The notes: generated by a model from the sequence alone, not told the origin. Counted from the first letter of the stretch, positions 7,398 through 18,087 are shown. The stretch: 64,000 nucleotides of DNA from Pedobacter nyackensis (GCF_900176505.1 NZ_FWYB01000007.1:124001-188000), one strand, 5' to 3'. Numbers and translations are program-made.

Positions 7398-10300
7398 TTA
7401 AAAACCTGCGGTTAAACCTATGGCAATTGTGCGCTGAATAGGATATTCGTAATTATTTAGGTTATTTGTACCAGATTCAGGATCGAGAAAATAATCTTGA
7501 CTTTTAGCTGAAGTTAACAGATTAGTTCCTGATACAAATAAGCGCAACTCTTGAAAAGGTGATTTTTTTAGCAAGTTTTGCTTAAAGTCATAACCCAACT
7601 GCACATATTTTAAGCGTATATATTTCGAGTGGATTAACCAGGCATCAGAAGCTTGAAAGTTGTTGCTCCCATTTATACTTGGTGTTGAAACAGCTCTGGG
7701 AAAACGTGCATCTGTATTGTCTGGGCGCCAGTAATCCAATTGGTAGGCATATACCAATTGATTTTGATTACTCGAACCCTGAAGTACATCTCCAATATAT
7801 CTATCCCTGTTACCTGCACCTTGTAACACCGCATTAAAAGAAAACCCTTTGTAGCCCAGGTCGAACGTTACACCGTAATTTGTACGAGGGAAGGCATTCT
7901 TACCTATCGGTCTCCTGTCATCTGATGTAATTCTGCCATCGCCATTAGCATCCAAATACTTTAAATCTCCCGCAATAATATTAGGATTATCAAAACGAGC
8001 ACCTGTTAATAGCTGGCTATTATTGGTATATACACCTAAGCTATGCAAGCCGCTTCCAAAAAAATCACCAGGCATATTCGTCCTTCTGTTGAAAGGATCT
8101 TTAAGGGCTGCCTCAGTATCACGTGGATCTCTCTCCCATAAGGTATTTGCCCTTGTAAAATTAACGCCAACTTTGTAGCTGAAGTCATTAATATTACTAG
8201 CGTAATTTACATTAAATTCTAAGCCTTCTGTTCTAAATGCAGCACTAGGCACGTTTATTAAAGGCAATGCTACACCTAAAGTTGATGCAAAACGAGGATC
8301 ACTGGCCACAAAACCTTTTCTTCGGGTGTAAAAATAATCGAAGCCACCCGTTAATTTATTGTTTAATGTACCGAACTCCAGTCCCAAATTCCTGCTTCCG
8401 ATCGTTTGCCACGAATATAGGCTTCTAGGCAAAGTCCCAGGTTCTGAACTGCCTTGCACCAAATTACCGTTAATAACCCAGGCATTGGCATTTAAACCGT
8501 AGGCCGACACATATTGAAAGGGTAGAATCTCCTCACCTGTCGTTAAATCCTTCTTATCACCCAACTGCCCATAAGAACCTCTCAGTTTTAAGAAATCGAG
8601 AATATGTTTTTCCTTTAACGATTTCATAAAATTTTCATCAGAAATTACATAGTTCCCAGAGACCGCATAAAAAGTTCCCCATTGGTGACCCGGAGGGAAA
8701 AGATAATCACCATCTCTTCTAATTGACCCTTCAAGGGTATATTTTGATTGATAACTGTATTTTAAACGGGCTAAAACTGCTGCACGTCTTTTTTCACCCT
8801 CATTACCAGCAGTAGTTGCATTTAACGTTGGGCCGGCTATAATCTGATCGTATATAATTTGATAGTTTTGCCTTGTTCCATTAACAATAGAAAAATCATC
8901 TGTCTGGCGTTCGAAAACGCTGGTAAAATCAAACGCATGATCACCAAAAGTTCTATTGTAAGTTAAGTACCCTTGTAAGGTAAGTGTTGCGCCCTGACCT
9001 TGCTCATTAGTTAGGGATGGTGGCCCTGCATTTATTGGTGTTTTGCTTCCAATATTATAGGCAGGTGCCAGGTAACTCCAAATTTTCCTGAAATTATTAT
9101 AAGTAGTGTAAGCACCGTTTACTTTTAACTTTAATCCTTCTAAAAATGGGGCACTATATTCTAATCCTAAATTTGAATTGAAGATTTTAGCTGTAATTTT
9201 GTTATATCCGGAAAGTGGATCTAACTCTCTTACCGGGTTATCTGGTTGAGAGGTTGGCAAACCAAACTCATTTACCGCCAGTTGAGAGGGTTGCCTATTT
9301 TGGATGTGACTATAAACACCGCCATAGCCAGCAAAAGGCTGAGAATTAGTTTCAAAAAATCCATCAATACCAGCTGTAACCTTAAGATTAAGCTTTTCGA
9401 TATCACTTGTCGTATTTAAGCGGTAGGTAGTCCGTTTATTGTAATTTTTTTTTGTACGCAATATTGTTCCCTGATCGTAATGTGAAAGAGAAGCAAAATA
9501 AGTTAACGCCTTTGTACCGGAAGTTATCGAAAGATCATGCCTCATATCTGATGCGAACTCTTTCATCGTTAAAGCCTGCCAATCCGTATTCGGAAAATTT
9601 AAAGGGTCTGACCCTGTTCGTACTTTCTCCAAATCTACCGGGGATCTGAAAGGGCTTCTTCCCTCATCAGCGGCAAGTTTATTGAGTGCTACAGCATGTT
9701 CATAAGCACCTATTTTTTCCGGGAATAATGTTGGTTGAGAAAAGATTTGGTTGTAGGAATAGTTGATATTGGTTTGGCCATCTTTACCACGTTTAGTCGT
9801 TACGATAATCACACCATTAGCTGCTGACACCCCATAAAGTGCTGTTGCGGCTGCATCTTTTAAAATTGAATATTCTTCAATATCATTCGGATTTAGGTTT
9901 GCAAAATCGTTTGAAGAACGAATCACATTGTCAATTACAAATAAGGGGGCTATGTTGCTTCCACGGATGGAGATACTGCTTTTAGAACCTGGCGCTCCAT
10001 TACTTGCGGTAACAATTACACCTGGGATCCTTCCGGCAACAGCATCATTAATAGAAGCGACAGGTATTCGTGCTACGTTTTTCATGTCCAAAGTACTGAT
10101 GGCACTTGTTGTTGCGCGCTTGGTAGTCGTACCATAAGCCTGAACCACTACTTCGTCCAATATATCATTTGAACTCCTTAGCATCACTTTCATTGACCTT
10201 CCCGAAACAGCCAGCATTTCTTTTGGTTCAAAACCGACAATCGAAAAAACAAGTACAGCATTGTCGGGAACTTTCAAGTTAAACCTGCCATTCATATCGG

Positions 10301-10772
10301 TAGATGTACCTTTGCCTTTTATACCTTTCACTGAAACAGTAACACCAGGTATTGCAACTCCGAGGCTATCCGTAACCACACCGTTTACTATAATCTCCTG
10401 TTGCCTATCCCCTGTTCTGGCAATGGTAATCAAGTGATCCTCCAGCAAAAAATCCAGGGATGTACCATTAAACAATAAATTCAATACCTCTGCAATAGGG
10501 ACTTTGTCTGTTTGTATGCTTACCAATTTATTAAACGGTCCTTCGGTTGGGCAATAAACAAAACGATATGAACTTTTTCGTTCAATGATTTGAAGTGCCT
10601 TTTCTAGTGATACGTTTTTCACGTCAAGTGAAAGCTTTTCTTGAGAGAAAACATTAGCAGAGACATTTAAACACGTAGCGAGTACTATGAAAAATGTAAT
10701 CTTCATTATTACAATGATTTTTGAGAGTGTCCTTATCCCTGGACACCCTTGGGTGAAGTAAATTTTATTCAT
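7398..10772 (-). CDS. SusC/RagA TonB-dependent transporter with STN domain
   Basis: 1124 residues. Order: signal or membrane segment (about 23-44), STN signalling domain (about 48-118), carboxypeptidase-D regulatory-like domain (about 127-200), TonB-box-like EVVVQAYG, plug (about 205-330, ending ANGVIIVTTKRG), then a beta-barrel to the C-terminal aromatic residue. The STN domain fits control by the adjacent FecR/sigma pair. Translation may begin at residue 23 (MKITFF), which gives a cleaner signal peptide. It imports oligosaccharide together with the SusD encoded 9 bases downstream. Confidence 0.95.
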   Translation of the reverse strand: MNKIYFTQGCPGIRTLSKIIVIMKITFFIVLATCLNVSANVFSQEKLSLDVKNVSLEKALQIIERKSSYRFVYCPTEGPFNKLVSIQTDKVPIAEVLNLLFNGTSLDFLLEDHLITIARTGDRQQEIIVNGVVTDSLGVAIPGVTVSVKGIKGKGTSTDMNGRFNLKVPDNAVLVFSIVGFEPKEMLAVSGRSMKVMLRSSNDILDEVVVQAYGTTTKRATTSAISTLDMKNVARIPVASINDAVAGRIPGVIVTASNGAPGSKSSISIRGSNIAPLFVIDNVIRSSNDFANLNPNDIEEYSILKDAAATALYGVSAANGVIIVTTKRGKDGQTNINYSYNQIFSQPTLFPEKIGAYEHAVALNKLAADEGRSPFRSPVDLEKVRTGSDPLNFPNTDWQALTMKEFASDMRHDLSITSGTKALTYFASLSHYDQGTILRTKKNYNKRTTYRLNTTSDIEKLNLKVTAGIDGFFETNSQPFAGYGGVYSHIQNRQPSQLAVNEFGLPTSQPDNPVRELDPLSGYNKITAKIFNSNLGLEYSAPFLEGLKLKVNGAYTTYNNFRKIWSYLAPAYNIGSKTPINAGPPSLTNEQGQGATLTLQGYLTYNRTFGDHAFDFTSVFERQTDDFSIVNGTRQNYQIIYDQIIAGPTLNATTAGNEGEKRRAAVLARLKYSYQSKYTLEGSIRRDGDYLFPPGHQWGTFYAVSGNYVISDENFMKSLKEKHILDFLKLRGSYGQLGDKKDLTTGEEILPFQYVSAYGLNANAWVINGNLVQGSSEPGTLPRSLYSWQTIGSRNLGLEFGTLNNKLTGGFDYFYTRRKGFVASDPRFASTLGVALPLINVPSAAFRTEGLEFNVNYASNINDFSYKVGVNFTRANTLWERDPRDTEAALKDPFNRRTNMPGDFFGSGLHSLGVYTNNSQLLTGARFDNPNIIAGDLKYLDANGDGRITSDDRRPIGKNAFPRTNYGVTFDLGYKGFSFNAVLQGAGNRDRYIGDVLQGSSNQNQLVYAYQLDYWRPDNTDARFPRAVSTPSINGSNNFQASDAWLIHSKYIRLKYVQLGYDFKQNLLKKSPFQELRLFVSGTNLLTSAKSQDYFLDPESGTNNLNNYEYPIQRTIAIGLTAGF

Positions 10773-10856
10773 ACTTTTGTTTTTTGGTTAGACTTGTATT
10801 TGGGTCTTAGATTCAAAGCGTAAAACCCTTATTCAAATTAGAATCAAAAAATATCT

Positions 10857-10889
10857 GGGAAAGTGTTCGCGCACTTTCCCTTTTTTTTT
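10857..10889. terminator. Hairpin between fecR and susC (locus I)
   Basis: Perfect 9-bp stem GGGAAAGTG/CACTTTCCC with a 6-base loop and nine T residues on the plus strand. The genes on both sides read minus, where the T tract is weaker. It could end fecR transcripts, or block antisense transcription entering fecR. Similar hairpins sit in the fecR-to-next-gene spacer of the other loci. Confidence 0.6.
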
Positions 10890-10924
10890 GACTTTTGTGT
10901 TTTGATTTTCAATCAAAAAAACTA

Positions 10925-11974
10925 TCAGTATATGATAATCCGACCTCCTTTCTGTTCAAAATCAAAATGCTTTACTTGTTGAAGTTTCGTCAATATAGTA
11001 TGCAGGTCTTCGTTTTTGAAACTTGCCGTGTAAACGGTATTTTCAATGTCCTTGTCTTGAAATATAATTTCAATATTAAACCACCTTTCAAGTAAAGGCT
11101 TTATATCCAAAAATGTCTTGTTTGAAAAAACCATATCGTTATCTATCCATGCAGATTCCACAACCTTATGATCAAACATGGTAAGGTTTGTTACTTCAAG
11201 CTTAGGCAATACATCTACTGAATGGGAAGGGATATCATGGCTTGATTCATCGGTAACAAATGGTGGCATATAAACGATTTTCTGACCACGTCTCAGGATA
11301 ACTGAGCTTCCTTTTAGTTCATTATCTTCCAATCGTATTACGCCCCTTACTAAAGTAGCTTCAGACTTCTTTTCGTTGGCGTAACTTTTCACATTAAAAG
11401 CGGTACCCAATACAATAATTTTATACCATTTTGTAGATACCTTAAATGGTCTTTCCTGATCGTGTTTGACATCAAAGAAGGCTTCGCCGCTTAGTCTGAC
11501 ATTTCGTGTTCTTTTATTAAAGTCCTCATCAATTTCCAGTTTACTATCTGAATTCAGATAGACCAAACTTCCATCTGCCAATGTAATTTTCTTTCGCTCT
11601 CCTTTTTCAGATACATAAGCTTGGGCATAAATTATTGGCTTTGTAGTCTTTTGAAAATTAAAGTAAATAAGGCCAGTCAGAAGGACGATGAAAAAAGATG
11701 CTGCGATCCCATAAAATCTGAAACCAAATTTCCTGACTTTTTTTTCTGTTGAAATCTGCTCATTTATAAATGCCAATTGTTGATGAACTGGTTTTAAATT
11801 GCCACTTAAAATCTGATGTAATCTTTTCGCTTTTTCTACGATTAAGTGCTTTTCCGGATGTTTTTCAATCCAGGCTTCCCAAAACACCACACACTTTTGA
11901 TTACTACCTTTAAGATATTGAATAAAGGTATCATCCATTAAAAAGTCTTCAGGTTCAATATATTGGTTAATCAT
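10925..11974 (-). CDS. FecR-family anti-sigma factor
   Basis: 349 residues. A short cytoplasmic N-terminal region (about 1-85) should bind the ECF sigma factor, one membrane span lies at about 88-106 (FYGIAASFFIVLLTGLIYF), then the periplasmic FecR domain (about 120-215, with ADGSLVYLNSDS and GEAFFDVKHD) and a C-terminal DUF4974-like STN-interacting domain. It is encoded 102 bases after the sigma gene and about 150 bases before susC, the standard order for surface-signalling systems. Confidence 0.93.
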   Translation of the reverse strand: MINQYIEPEDFLMDDTFIQYLKGSNQKCVVFWEAWIEKHPEKHLIVEKAKRLHQILSGNLKPVHQQLAFINEQISTEKKVRKFGFRFYGIAASFFIVLLTGLIYFNFQKTTKPIIYAQAYVSEKGERKKITLADGSLVYLNSDSKLEIDEDFNKRTRNVRLSGEAFFDVKHDQERPFKVSTKWYKIIVLGTAFNVKSYANEKKSEATLVRGVIRLEDNELKGSSVILRRGQKIVYMPPFVTDESSHDIPSHSVDVLPKLEVTNLTMFDHKVVESAWIDNDMVFSNKTFLDIKPLLERWFNIEIIFQDKDIENTVYTASFKNEDLHTILTKLQQVKHFDFEQKGGRIIIY

Positions 11975-12076
11975 TTAGCAGGTCCCTTTTATACCTGATC
12001 CCTAAACATGAAACTTTTACCAAACTTTTTTACTTTATTTTTCCATCAGGGAATAATTTTGTTTTCATCATCCTCA

Positions 12077-12655
12077 TTAAAGCTGTAAATGTTGTCTGAG
12101 AGACTTTAAGGCCGAATAAATCGTATTGTACGCTGTACGTACGGTAAGACCACAATTTTCGGCCACACTTTCATAACTTAACCCCTCATAAAACCGTAGT
12201 TGTATGAGTTTAAGTTGTTGAGGCGTTAATTTTTTCAAGGCAAGGTTCAACTGCCTTTTTACGAGCTCGTCAGATTCAATTTTAACAATTAACTCCTCAT
12301 AAGGTATATCCAGCAAATCCTCGTCTTTGCCTATCATCGATATGATATTGTCTAATTTTTGCTGGCGGGCAATTTTTTTTAAAATTTTATGCTTTAAAGT
12401 TGTACGTAGATAGGCCTCTACATTTGCCACTCGTGGCAAAAATTCGTGCTTTTCCCAAATATCAAGAAATACTTGATTCAAAGAATCAGTAACTACATCC
12501 GGATCACTATGTACCCGCAGGCCAAAACAGCCCAAACTTCTATACAGGGTTTTATATATATCTAAAAAAGCCTCTTTATCACCCAAACACATTGCCTCCC
12601 ACCACAAGCTGTGAAGAGAATTGGTCCTCTCTTCAAGAAGTTGCTTTTTACTCAT
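12077..12655 (-). CDS. ECF RNA polymerase sigma factor (locus I)
   Basis: 192 residues. Region 2 spans about 25-90 (EAFLDIYKTLYRSL, then DVVTDSLNQVFLDIWEKH). Region 4 spans about 135-190, with the helix-turn-helix YEGLSYESVAENCGLTVRTAYNTIY. It belongs to the FecI-like Bacteroidota group linked to FecR and SusC. It should activate the GH110 locus when SusC, STN and FecR transmit substrate occupancy. Confidence 0.93.
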   Translation of the reverse strand: MSKKQLLEERTNSLHSLWWEAMCLGDKEAFLDIYKTLYRSLGCFGLRVHSDPDVVTDSLNQVFLDIWEKHEFLPRVANVEAYLRTTLKHKILKKIARQQKLDNIISMIGKDEDLLDIPYEELIVKIESDELVKRQLNLALKKLTPQQLKLIQLRFYEGLSYESVAENCGLTVRTAYNTIYSALKSLRQHLQL

Positions 12656-12776
12656 AAGGCTTAATTACAGTGGTTGGTTATGCAATAATATAAAATAAAT
12701 TATGATTACAACTATAATCGGTAAACAAGGCTGAAATTTAATAGAGAAGCATAAAAGACCGAAACCATAAAACATA

Positions 12777-12806
12777 AAAGGGTTGCTTTTTTACGAGCAA
12801 CCCTTT
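12777..12806 (-). terminator. Intrinsic terminator after susD (locus II)
   Basis: AAAGGGTTGCT pairs with AGCAACCCTTT, an 11-bp stem around an 8-base loop, 26 bases past the susD stop on the minus strand. The T tract is interrupted on that strand. Confidence 0.65.
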
Positions 12807-12831
12807 GTCTTATCAAATTTCAGTTCTACCC

Positions 12832-14391
12832 CTATCTATTAGCCGTAGGGTCATAAATCCCCGACCATGGTGTTAAACCCCATTGCGGATTTAAAAGGAT
12901 CACATTATTCGAAATCCTCAATGTAAAATTAGCTTTATTGATAGCACCTGTGTAAGTTTTCGCACCAACATTGTGCGTGATACTCGTCTTGCTCCAAGGT
13001 TTACCAGTATCTAAAGCATAACGTTTAAGATCAAATACACGCTGAAAAGTTCCAATTGGCATTTCTCTGCGACGCTCTTTTAAGATCTCATAAAGCAGGT
13101 TATCCTGACTCAATGCAGCACCGTTTACCAAATCTGTACTAGCTCCTGAATAGCGGTACTTGCGTAGCAGATTCAAATCTGCCAATGCAGTACCCAAATC
13201 ATTCAAGCGAGCACTTGCTTCTGCTTTCAGCAGTAACAATTCTGGATAGGTAATCCCTTGGTTACCTAACATTTTAGAATCACGATAATACTTAGTCACT
13301 ACCCCATCATCATACTTTACACTCCCAACAATTGTAGAATAGCCCAAAGTTTTCAAGGCAAACAACTTATATCTCCTATCATTTACTTTGTCGAACAAAT
13401 CCAAAAACTCCTGTGAAGGATAGTGACCTGTTCCTGATGGGGATAGTCTAAAAAATAAATTCTCCCTGTTATCACTCTGTTTCAATAATAAATCCGGCCC
13501 CTGTAACTCCAATGCTACCTCCACGTCCGTTCCCGGAGATGGAGAAGCATTTGGATTCGGTTTATAAGAGAACGTATTTAAGTTATAAATCATATTATCC
13601 ACTCCCCCTTTCACAGCTACAGAACGATTCCAGGCTTCCTTAGCATGCGTCAACATCTTTGGCCAATCTCTTTTATACATATAAAGTTGAGCCATTAAAG
13701 CATGAACTACAGAAACATTGGCACGACTAGGATTACCCACATTATTAGGAGTAGCTGCCAATGCATCATTTAAATCCTGTTCAATAAATGCAAATAACTG
13801 TGCAGTGGTCGACAAATCCGGGTTAGGATCATTAGGATTTGCCGAAGTGCGGTAAGGAAGAATCCTGGTGTCATTTTGCCCATTAGGATCAAACATGGGG
13901 CCGTAGCCAAGTGTACCTACCATCATCGACCAGGCACGACCGGCTTTGGCCTGAGCGGTGATCGTTTTTCCCAATTCAGATGTTGAGGCTCCAGGTAATT
14001 CCTTTACACCTTCAATTACATTGTTAAATAATCCAAGCGCACGATAAATTCCCCAATCCCAGGTATACTGCGGGTTTCTGGGATTTTCATAAGGCAAATA
14101 GAAGGTATAGGCGGCATAACGATCAATATTTGGATGTGTGCTTACATACGAATAGTTTGCTTGATTTGCACTGATCTGAAAATTATCCCCTAAAAGCGCG
14201 AAATAGCTTCCTCTGTTGTTATCAATAAAATGATAATCCAGTGTACGGGTGTTATTTAAAAGATTCTCCAATTCTTCCGCTTTGGCGGGAATCAACTTTC
14301 CTACAGGTTTAACATCAAGGAACTTTTTGCATGATGATACCAGCAATACAAAAACTGCCAATAGTACCGTATTTAAATATTTTGTTTGCAT
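12832..14391 (-). CDS. SusD/RagB-like outer membrane lipoprotein (locus II)
   Basis: 519 residues. Lipobox VLLVSSCKK followed by FLDVKPVGKLIP. SusD helices include ARAWSMMVGTLGYGPMF in place of the usual AEAKFLRA segment, and the C-terminal part has LLLLKAEASARLND and LYEILKERRREMPIGTFQRVFDLKRY. It lies 10 bases after susC. A broken copy of its 3' part is found at 2976-3065. The transported substrate is unknown; the locus carries a thioredoxin-like protein and no glycoside hydrolase. Confidence 0.93.
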   Translation of the reverse strand: MQTKYLNTVLLAVFVLLVSSCKKFLDVKPVGKLIPAKAEELENLLNNTRTLDYHFIDNNRGSYFALLGDNFQISANQANYSYVSTHPNIDRYAAYTFYLPYENPRNPQYTWDWGIYRALGLFNNVIEGVKELPGASTSELGKTITAQAKAGRAWSMMVGTLGYGPMFDPNGQNDTRILPYRTSANPNDPNPDLSTTAQLFAFIEQDLNDALAATPNNVGNPSRANVSVVHALMAQLYMYKRDWPKMLTHAKEAWNRSVAVKGGVDNMIYNLNTFSYKPNPNASPSPGTDVEVALELQGPDLLLKQSDNRENLFFRLSPSGTGHYPSQEFLDLFDKVNDRRYKLFALKTLGYSTIVGSVKYDDGVVTKYYRDSKMLGNQGITYPELLLLKAEASARLNDLGTALADLNLLRKYRYSGASTDLVNGAALSQDNLLYEILKERRREMPIGTFQRVFDLKRYALDTGKPWSKTSITHNVGAKTYTGAINKANFTLRISNNVILLNPQWGLTPWSGIYDPTANR

Positions 14392-14401
14392 AATTTATTT
14401 T

Positions 14402-17400
14402 TTAAAACGAGAATGTCACACCAAAAAAGATTTCACGAGGTAAAGGCAGTGAGGTAAATCCTTGCTCTGTTGCAGGCCCGGTCCCATCTAGTGGGTTATT
14501 CAACTCAGCAGTTTCAGGGTCGATATCTACTCCTTTAGCCGTTACTCTAAATAAATTACGGCCCTGAACAAATACCTTAGCATTACTCATTTTAAGCTTC
14601 TTAGCGAATTTTTCGAAATTGTACGATAAAGTCAGATCTCTAAGCTTTACATAATTGGCATTACCAATCAATGCATCCACAAATGGATAATAGAACATGT
14701 CCATATTCCAGGATTGTAATACCGGATAAATAGTATTTTTCTCATCCCCCGGTTTCCGCCAACGTTCAGCCACATGTCTGTTTAAATAATTAGAACCACT
14801 GAAGTTGTCCTTACGATATTTATGGCCTAATTTCGCAATAAACAGCATTGATAAATCCCAATTTTTATAGCTAAAACTATTGGTAAGGGAAAGATCGAAC
14901 TTCGGACGTAATGTTCCTAAGTAAACCACGTCAGATGTTTCCGCATCTCCAGGCTTAATGATTTTGTTCTCTGCATTATAAATTTGAGTTTCACCTAAAT
15001 TATCCAATCCTGCAAAACGATATCCCCAAAGACCGTCAGCAGGATGTCCCGCTACTAAAATGCCTTCAGCAGTTGCATAGCTGTTAGCATAATTCCTGGT
15101 AACATTATACGCCTTCACATGATTATAATTATAGGAAATATTGGGTCCCATATTCCAGCGGAAGCTGTTAGTTCTGATCAGGTCTATGTTCAAAGCCAGC
15201 TCAACTCCACTATTCGACATTTCACCGGCGTTCTTTGTAACCGTAGCAAAACCTGAAGTTGGATCAGCTGCCTCAGCGGCCAATAGATCGGTACTATTCT
15301 TAGTATAATAATCAATGCTGGCATTAAACCTGTTATTCCAGGCAGAAAAATCAAGCCCGAAATTCACAATCTTGGTTCTTTCCCAACGCAATTGGTTATT
15401 TGGAGGAGAAGCCACACCATAAGAAACCCCACCGGTAGTATTGTTAAACGATCCCGTCGATAAAATAAGGAAAGGACCCTGGTTTAGAGAAATATTACCA
15501 CTCACACCATAAGAAGCCCTAAGGTTTAACCTATTTATCCAATCGTTTTTAATAAATTCTTCTTCAGCCAATTTATAAGTACCACCAACAGACCATAACG
15601 GGCGGTATCTGTACTTAGGATCTGTTCCAAAGAAATTGGTCAAATCCATACGAATACTACCACTTAAAATAAAACGGTTGTCGTACTCATAAGATCCATT
15701 ACCATACCAGGAAACAAAACGATTATCGCGATATCCATATTTTCCCGGGTCTAACTGAATTTGTCTACCCATCAACATATCAACATCATACAACCCTGCA
15801 TTATAATCTTTTAAATTCATAGGCACATAAGAACCTGCAGTTGAGTTATAGCCGACACGAGTTTCAATCCGATTGTTATCGAAAGTCAGCTTGCGCACTT
15901 CATTTCCTACTAATGCAGTAATACGGTGCTTATAATTATTAAAATTGCGGTTATAATTCAGTTGGGATCTTATTGTCCAGCTCTCATTTATATTCCGGCT
16001 TTCATCAATAATACTACCATCCGGCAAATAATGATTCGCCAGATTTTTAATTGAGGTCGCATCATTATAAGCAGTCCTTACTGCATAAGAATCCACATCT
16101 TGTAGTTCTTTTACCTGTGTACTGCCTCGTTGCCAGCTACCACCAAACTCGGCGGTCAAACCTTTTACGATATTCGCTCTTAAGAAACCACCAAGTCGTG
16201 TTTGAAAATCGACGTTTCTTCTGGTCATCTTTGAAAGATCATCTAAAGGAATATTTGTCCAATCTTTCATTCCCGGAGTTTTCTTGTAGGTGTCTACTTT
16301 ATATTGACTCAATCCCCATACAGCTGCAGGATTTCCATTCCCATCCACAAGAGCAGTATAGGGCTGCAAAATAGAATATGCATTATAGTCGATTAACGAT
16401 CTATAATCGTTGTAGGGCGTTAAACGATTGTTATAAACAATGTTAGCTGTCGCACCCGCAGTCAGAAATTTAAACGGTCTCCACTCATTCTTAATATCAA
16501 GAATAAGGCGGTTACTGTTACTCTGGATAAAATTCTCTCTTGTATTTAATAAGTTAAGCGCCACATTATAGTTGTACTTATCTGCTGCTCCGGAGACATT
16601 AAAGTTGTGCTGATTACTGATTTCTGGACGAAAGAAATAATCTTCAAATTGCTTAAGACCATCAACACTACGCAAGCGGCTAATTTCTGCCATCGCATCA
16701 GCTTCAGAAATCTTATTTTCCCTTACCTGCATCATCAAATAAGTCACCCGGCTCATATTACCCTCATCAACTGTAGAGGGTGCATTTGGATCTTCCTTAA
16801 ACAGGTCTAATTCAGCATCAATATAGTCTGAAGATGAAGCACGGTTCAGATCGCGAAGATCAGGTTTTGAAACAAAATTAACCAATCCATTGTAAGTCAG
16901 TCTTGGTCCGCCAGTCACACCACTCTTCGTGGCAATTACAATTACACCATTCGCTGCACGGGATCCATATATAGAAGCCGAAACACCATCTTTAAGCACA
17001 GTTATACTACTTATATTCAGTGGATTTACATTATCAATCCCACCTTCAATCGGGTAACCATCTACTACAACAAGCGGATTCTTTTCAGCACCAAAGGTAG
17101 ATACCCCTCTGATCTCAATATTCCCCTTCTTATCCAGCACAACCCCTGTTAACTGTCCTTCTAAGGCCGACTTCAAATCAGTAGCCAATCTGGCTTCCAG
17201 CTTCTTTCCCGTAACCACTCCAAATGATCCCGTTACACGTTCCGGCGATATGACCTGGTAACCAGTGTTGATCACTACACCTACCTCTGTCAGTTCCGAC
17301 GATGACATCACCAATGTGATCGATCCTAAATCCGCACTGCGCATTCCTGCTTTTATTTCTTTAGATACATAACCTACATAAGAAATAACCAGGGTTGCAT

Positions 17401-17998
17401 TTTCTGGTACATCATTTAAGCTGAACTCCCCTTTTCTATCGGTTAGTGAAGTAATCTTGTGGCCTTTCACATGAACACTAGCACCTACCAAAGGCTCGCC
17501 ATCCTGTCCCAATATTTTCCCTCTAATATTGATAGGTTGTAAAAAATAGTCTCTGATCCTTTCGGTCATCGTCTTCTCTCTTTCCTTAACCACGATGGTT
17601 CTGTTCTCCAGGGAATAAGTGAACGACTGATCCCGAAACAGCTGAATCAGCACATCTCTGAGTTCTTCATTCTTTGCCTGAATAGAGACTAGTTTAGAAT
17701 TTTTAACTAAGTTTTTTGGATAAATGAAATCATAGCCACTCTGTTTGCGGATATCTGTAAAAACAGTTTCAATAGATACATTTTTATGCGAAAGACTAAT
17801 CTTTTGGGCTCTTGTAGCTAAGGCTGATTGCATAAAGCCAAAAAACAACAAAATACAGGTAAAATTAATCCGCATAAGCCATTTTTTAAATTCGGTTCGT
17901 TGTAGTAAACCCGGCTGTTCTTGCCTATTTAAAGCACAAGTATTGAGCACAGTACGGTTTCCTACATTATTGTTGTAGTAAAGTTTATACATTTGCAA
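14402..17998 (-). CDS. SusC/RagA TonB-dependent transporter with STN domain (locus II)
   Basis: 1198 residues. A long N-terminus leads to a signal segment (about 43-64), STN domain (about 68-138, HKNVSIETVFTDIRKQSGYDF), carboxypeptidase-D-like domain (about 158-235), plug (about 245-370, ending ANGVIVIATKSG) and barrel. The start could also be residue 42 (MRINF), directly before the signal segment. An intact STN domain agrees with the upstream FecR and sigma genes. A 154-base gap separates it from the tlpA-like gene. Confidence 0.94.
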   Translation of the reverse strand: MQMYKLYYNNNVGNRTVLNTCALNRQEQPGLLQRTEFKKWLMRINFTCILLFFGFMQSALATRAQKISLSHKNVSIETVFTDIRKQSGYDFIYPKNLVKNSKLVSIQAKNEELRDVLIQLFRDQSFTYSLENRTIVVKEREKTMTERIRDYFLQPINIRGKILGQDGEPLVGASVHVKGHKITSLTDRKGEFSLNDVPENATLVISYVGYVSKEIKAGMRSADLGSITLVMSSSELTEVGVVINTGYQVISPERVTGSFGVVTGKKLEARLATDLKSALEGQLTGVVLDKKGNIEIRGVSTFGAEKNPLVVVDGYPIEGGIDNVNPLNISSITVLKDGVSASIYGSRAANGVIVIATKSGVTGGPRLTYNGLVNFVSKPDLRDLNRASSSDYIDAELDLFKEDPNAPSTVDEGNMSRVTYLMMQVRENKISEADAMAEISRLRSVDGLKQFEDYFFRPEISNQHNFNVSGAADKYNYNVALNLLNTRENFIQSNSNRLILDIKNEWRPFKFLTAGATANIVYNNRLTPYNDYRSLIDYNAYSILQPYTALVDGNGNPAAVWGLSQYKVDTYKKTPGMKDWTNIPLDDLSKMTRRNVDFQTRLGGFLRANIVKGLTAEFGGSWQRGSTQVKELQDVDSYAVRTAYNDATSIKNLANHYLPDGSIIDESRNINESWTIRSQLNYNRNFNNYKHRITALVGNEVRKLTFDNNRIETRVGYNSTAGSYVPMNLKDYNAGLYDVDMLMGRQIQLDPGKYGYRDNRFVSWYGNGSYEYDNRFILSGSIRMDLTNFFGTDPKYRYRPLWSVGGTYKLAEEEFIKNDWINRLNLRASYGVSGNISLNQGPFLILSTGSFNNTTGGVSYGVASPPNNQLRWERTKIVNFGLDFSAWNNRFNASIDYYTKNSTDLLAAEAADPTSGFATVTKNAGEMSNSGVELALNIDLIRTNSFRWNMGPNISYNYNHVKAYNVTRNYANSYATAEGILVAGHPADGLWGYRFAGLDNLGETQIYNAENKIIKPGDAETSDVVYLGTLRPKFDLSLTNSFSYKNWDLSMLFIAKLGHKYRKDNFSGSNYLNRHVAERWRKPGDEKNTIYPVLQSWNMDMFYYPFVDALIGNANYVKLRDLTLSYNFEKFAKKLKMSNAKVFVQGRNLFRVTAKGVDIDPETAELNNPLDGTGPATEQGFTSLPLPREIFFGVTFSF

Positions 17999-18054
17999 TT
18001 CTGGTTTTAGTTGATAAATATGTTTCTAGCATGTTTCAAGGAAACCTGATTATT

Positions 18055-18087
18055 GATCGGAGGCGGACCAACGCCTTCGATCTTTTT
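18055..18087. terminator. Hairpin upstream of susC (locus II)
   Basis: An 11-bp stem with one G-T wobble (GATCGGAGGCG with CGCCTTCGATC), loop GACCAA, and a T tract on the plus strand. It lies between the tlpA-like gene and susC. It is similar in geometry to the fecR-susC hairpins of the other loci, though not in sequence. Confidence 0.5.
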
